Positions 5,567 through 6,713 of a stretch of 6,713 bases of DNA are shown piece by piece. The DNA comes from a bacterium (GTDB lineage Bacteria > Spirochaetota > Spirochaetia > JABEVK01): NCBI GenBank assembly GCA_021781625.1, contig JAJXWL010000110.1, positions 1-6,713 of the forward strand, in the 5' to 3' direction. The notes below the pieces were generated by a model. It was not told the DNA's origin. It did not search any database and was given only the letters and a program-made list of their open reading frames with translations. A program made the translations under genes and the position numbers. Position 1 is the stretch's first letter; the number at the start of each line of letters is the position of its first letter.

Positions 5567-6713
5567 GTAAACCCCTGGCTTCACAAAGTTTGTTTCGGAT
5601 TACCTGGCCCATTTTTATTGAACAATTGCTGTTCATTTTGATGGGCACCGCCGACACCTTTATGCTTTCGCATGTTTCGGGTGCGGCAGTTGCCGCTGTT
5701 GGAACCAGCAATCAGATTGTGAATGTCGTTTTGCTGATTTTGAATATGGTTTCCAGCGGGAGTGCTGTCCTGATTGCCCAATACCTGGGCGCTGGTCGTT
5801 CACAAGACTGTGGCTACCTGGCCGCACTATCGATCACGATTAACTTGATCTTTGGTGTGCTTTTAAGCGTTGTCCTAGTTCTTTTACGTGAGTGGATCAG
5901 TGTGACGATGCAGCTTCCCCCTGAAGTTTCAAAACTCGTGGATACGTATTTTCAACTGGTCGGAGCCACCTTGTTCATGCAGGCTCTTTTGGGGGCGGCA
6001 AGTTCCGTGCTTCGAGCCAGCGGTTTTACTCAAATTACGATGTTCGTCAATTTGGGAATGAACCTGCTCCATATAGCCGGAAACTACCTTTTTATTTATG
6101 GGGCCTTGGGGATTCCTCAAATGGGTGTTTTCGGGGTTTCGATCTCTACCAGTGTAAGCCGCAGTATTGCCGCCTTGGTGATGTTTGCGTTGATGTGGCG
6201 TTATGTTCCGTTTCGAATTCAGTGGGGCGATTTTGTTCGTCTTAGTGGCAAAACTCTATGGAGCATTCTTTCCATCGGGATCCCCTCGGCTGGGGAGCCG
6301 ATTGCCTACCAGGTAAGTCAAATCGTCATGATTAGTTTTATGGCGACCTTGGGGGCTGATGTTTTGGCGACCCGAGTCTACGTCATGAGCATCATGTCTT
6401 ATGTGATCATTATTGGGATGTCGATGGGCTTTGGCACCCAAATCTTAGTTGGACACTTGGTGGGGGCAGGGAAGGCCGAGAAAGCCTATCGTTTGGTTTG
6501 GCGTTCTTTGTTGATTTCTTTGGTCCTGACGGTGACATTAGTAGGAATTTTGGCCGCCCTGGCGCGCCCTCTTTTGGGGGTATTTACCAACGATTCGTTT
6601 ATTTTAACTTTGGGGTCTCAATTGATGTTGATTAGTGTCGTTCTCGAAACAGGGCGAACGTTTAACTTGGTCATTATTCAATCGATGAGAGCTTCGGGCG
6701 ATGTGATTTTTTC
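5563..6713 (+). CDS. MATE family efflux transporter, 5' part (truncated by the window end)
   Basis: 383 codons are visible with no stop. Full MATE proteins have about 440-470 residues and 12 membrane helices, so most of it is here and roughly the last two helices are missing. Start MSKPLASQSL at the ATG that overlaps the B2 stop (ATGA). Family features: helix 1 FIEQLLFILMGTADTFMLS with Asp31, then VLIAQYLGAGR (69-79) and its second-half counterpart ILVGHLVGAGK (294-304), the internal pseudo-repeat of MATE proteins. SSVLRASGFTQITMFVNLGMNL (148-169 region) and GIPSAGEPIAYQVSQIVM (239 on) are also typical. MATE proteins export cationic or amphipathic small molecules across the inner membrane using a Na+ or H+ gradient. 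In this operon the natural reading is export of, or self-protection from, the modified product; the usual lasso exporter is an ABC transporter, so this would be an unusual choice. Function in this pathway is inference from position. Confidence 0.93.
   Translation, partial: MSKPLASQSLFRITWPIFIEQLLFILMGTADTFMLSHVSGAAVAAVGTSNQIVNVVLLILNMVSSGSAVLIAQYLGAGRSQDCGYLAALSITINLIFGVLLSVVLVLLREWISVTMQLPPEVSKLVDTYFQLVGATLFMQALLGAASSVLRASGFTQITMFVNLGMNLLHIAGNYLFIYGALGIPQMGVFGVSISTSVSRSIAALVMFALMWRYVPFRIQWGDFVRLSGKTLWSILSIGIPSAGEPIAYQVSQIVMISFMATLGADVLATRVYVMSIMSYVIIIGMSMGFGTQILVGHLVGAGKAEKAYRLVWRSLLISLVLTVTLVGILAALARPLLGVFTNDSFILTLGSQLMLISVVLETGRTFNLVIIQSMRASGDVIF

Noticed and set aside
5581..6441. Several minus-strand reading frames of 61-66 codons opposite the last gene.
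   Set aside because: They lie opposite a continuous MATE reading frame with conserved helices; the short antisense peptides are His/Asn/Gln-rich artefacts of the hydrophobic codons on the other strand.

Overview
The window reads as a Gram-negative chromosome of roughly even GC. Two genes carry lipoprotein signal peptides (one with Gln after the lipobox Cys), and the gene set looks proteobacterial in the broad sense, possibly Bdellovibrionota or another delta-like lineage. The taxon is an inference with low confidence; nothing in the window fixes it.

Layout. (1) Positions 1-137 hold the last 44 codons of thiC (phosphomethylpyrimidine synthase), recognised by its C-terminal Fe-S motif CSMCGPHFC. 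(2) A solute-binding lipoprotein of the SBP_bac_3 type (177-992) lies convergent to thiC on the minus strand. (3) A 99-bp divergent intergenic region follows. (4) The rest of the window (1092 to the end) is a tightly packed plus-strand operon of six genes: NTP_transf_5 nucleotidyltransferase, Kelch-type beta-propeller lipoprotein, HprK-like kinase, PqqD-like protein, lasso peptide biosynthesis B2-type transglutaminase-like protease, and a MATE efflux protein cut by the window edge. The junctions are very tight: TGATG between the propeller and the kinase, ATGA between pqqD and B2, ATGA between B2 and MATE, and 10 nt between kinase and pqqD.

How the genes fit together. PqqD-like proteins are RiPP recognition elements that bind a leader peptide, and the B2 protein is the McjB-type Cys-His-Asp protease that removes it. 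HprK-like kinases and NTP_transf_5 proteins are recurrent tailoring partners in lasso-type and HprK/PqqD clusters, and MATE is a plausible exporter. The core is therefore a lasso-like RiPP biosynthesis operon. No lasso cyclase (asparagine-synthetase homologue) and no convincing precursor gene is visible. Either they lie beyond position 6713 or elsewhere, or the system makes something other than a classical lasso peptide. The large Kelch-type lipoprotein inside the operon is the most unexpected member.

Apart from the 99-bp divergent region, the 39-bp thiC/SBP gap and about 70 bp before the propeller start, the window is coding; no RNA gene, CRISPR array or insertion sequence was seen.
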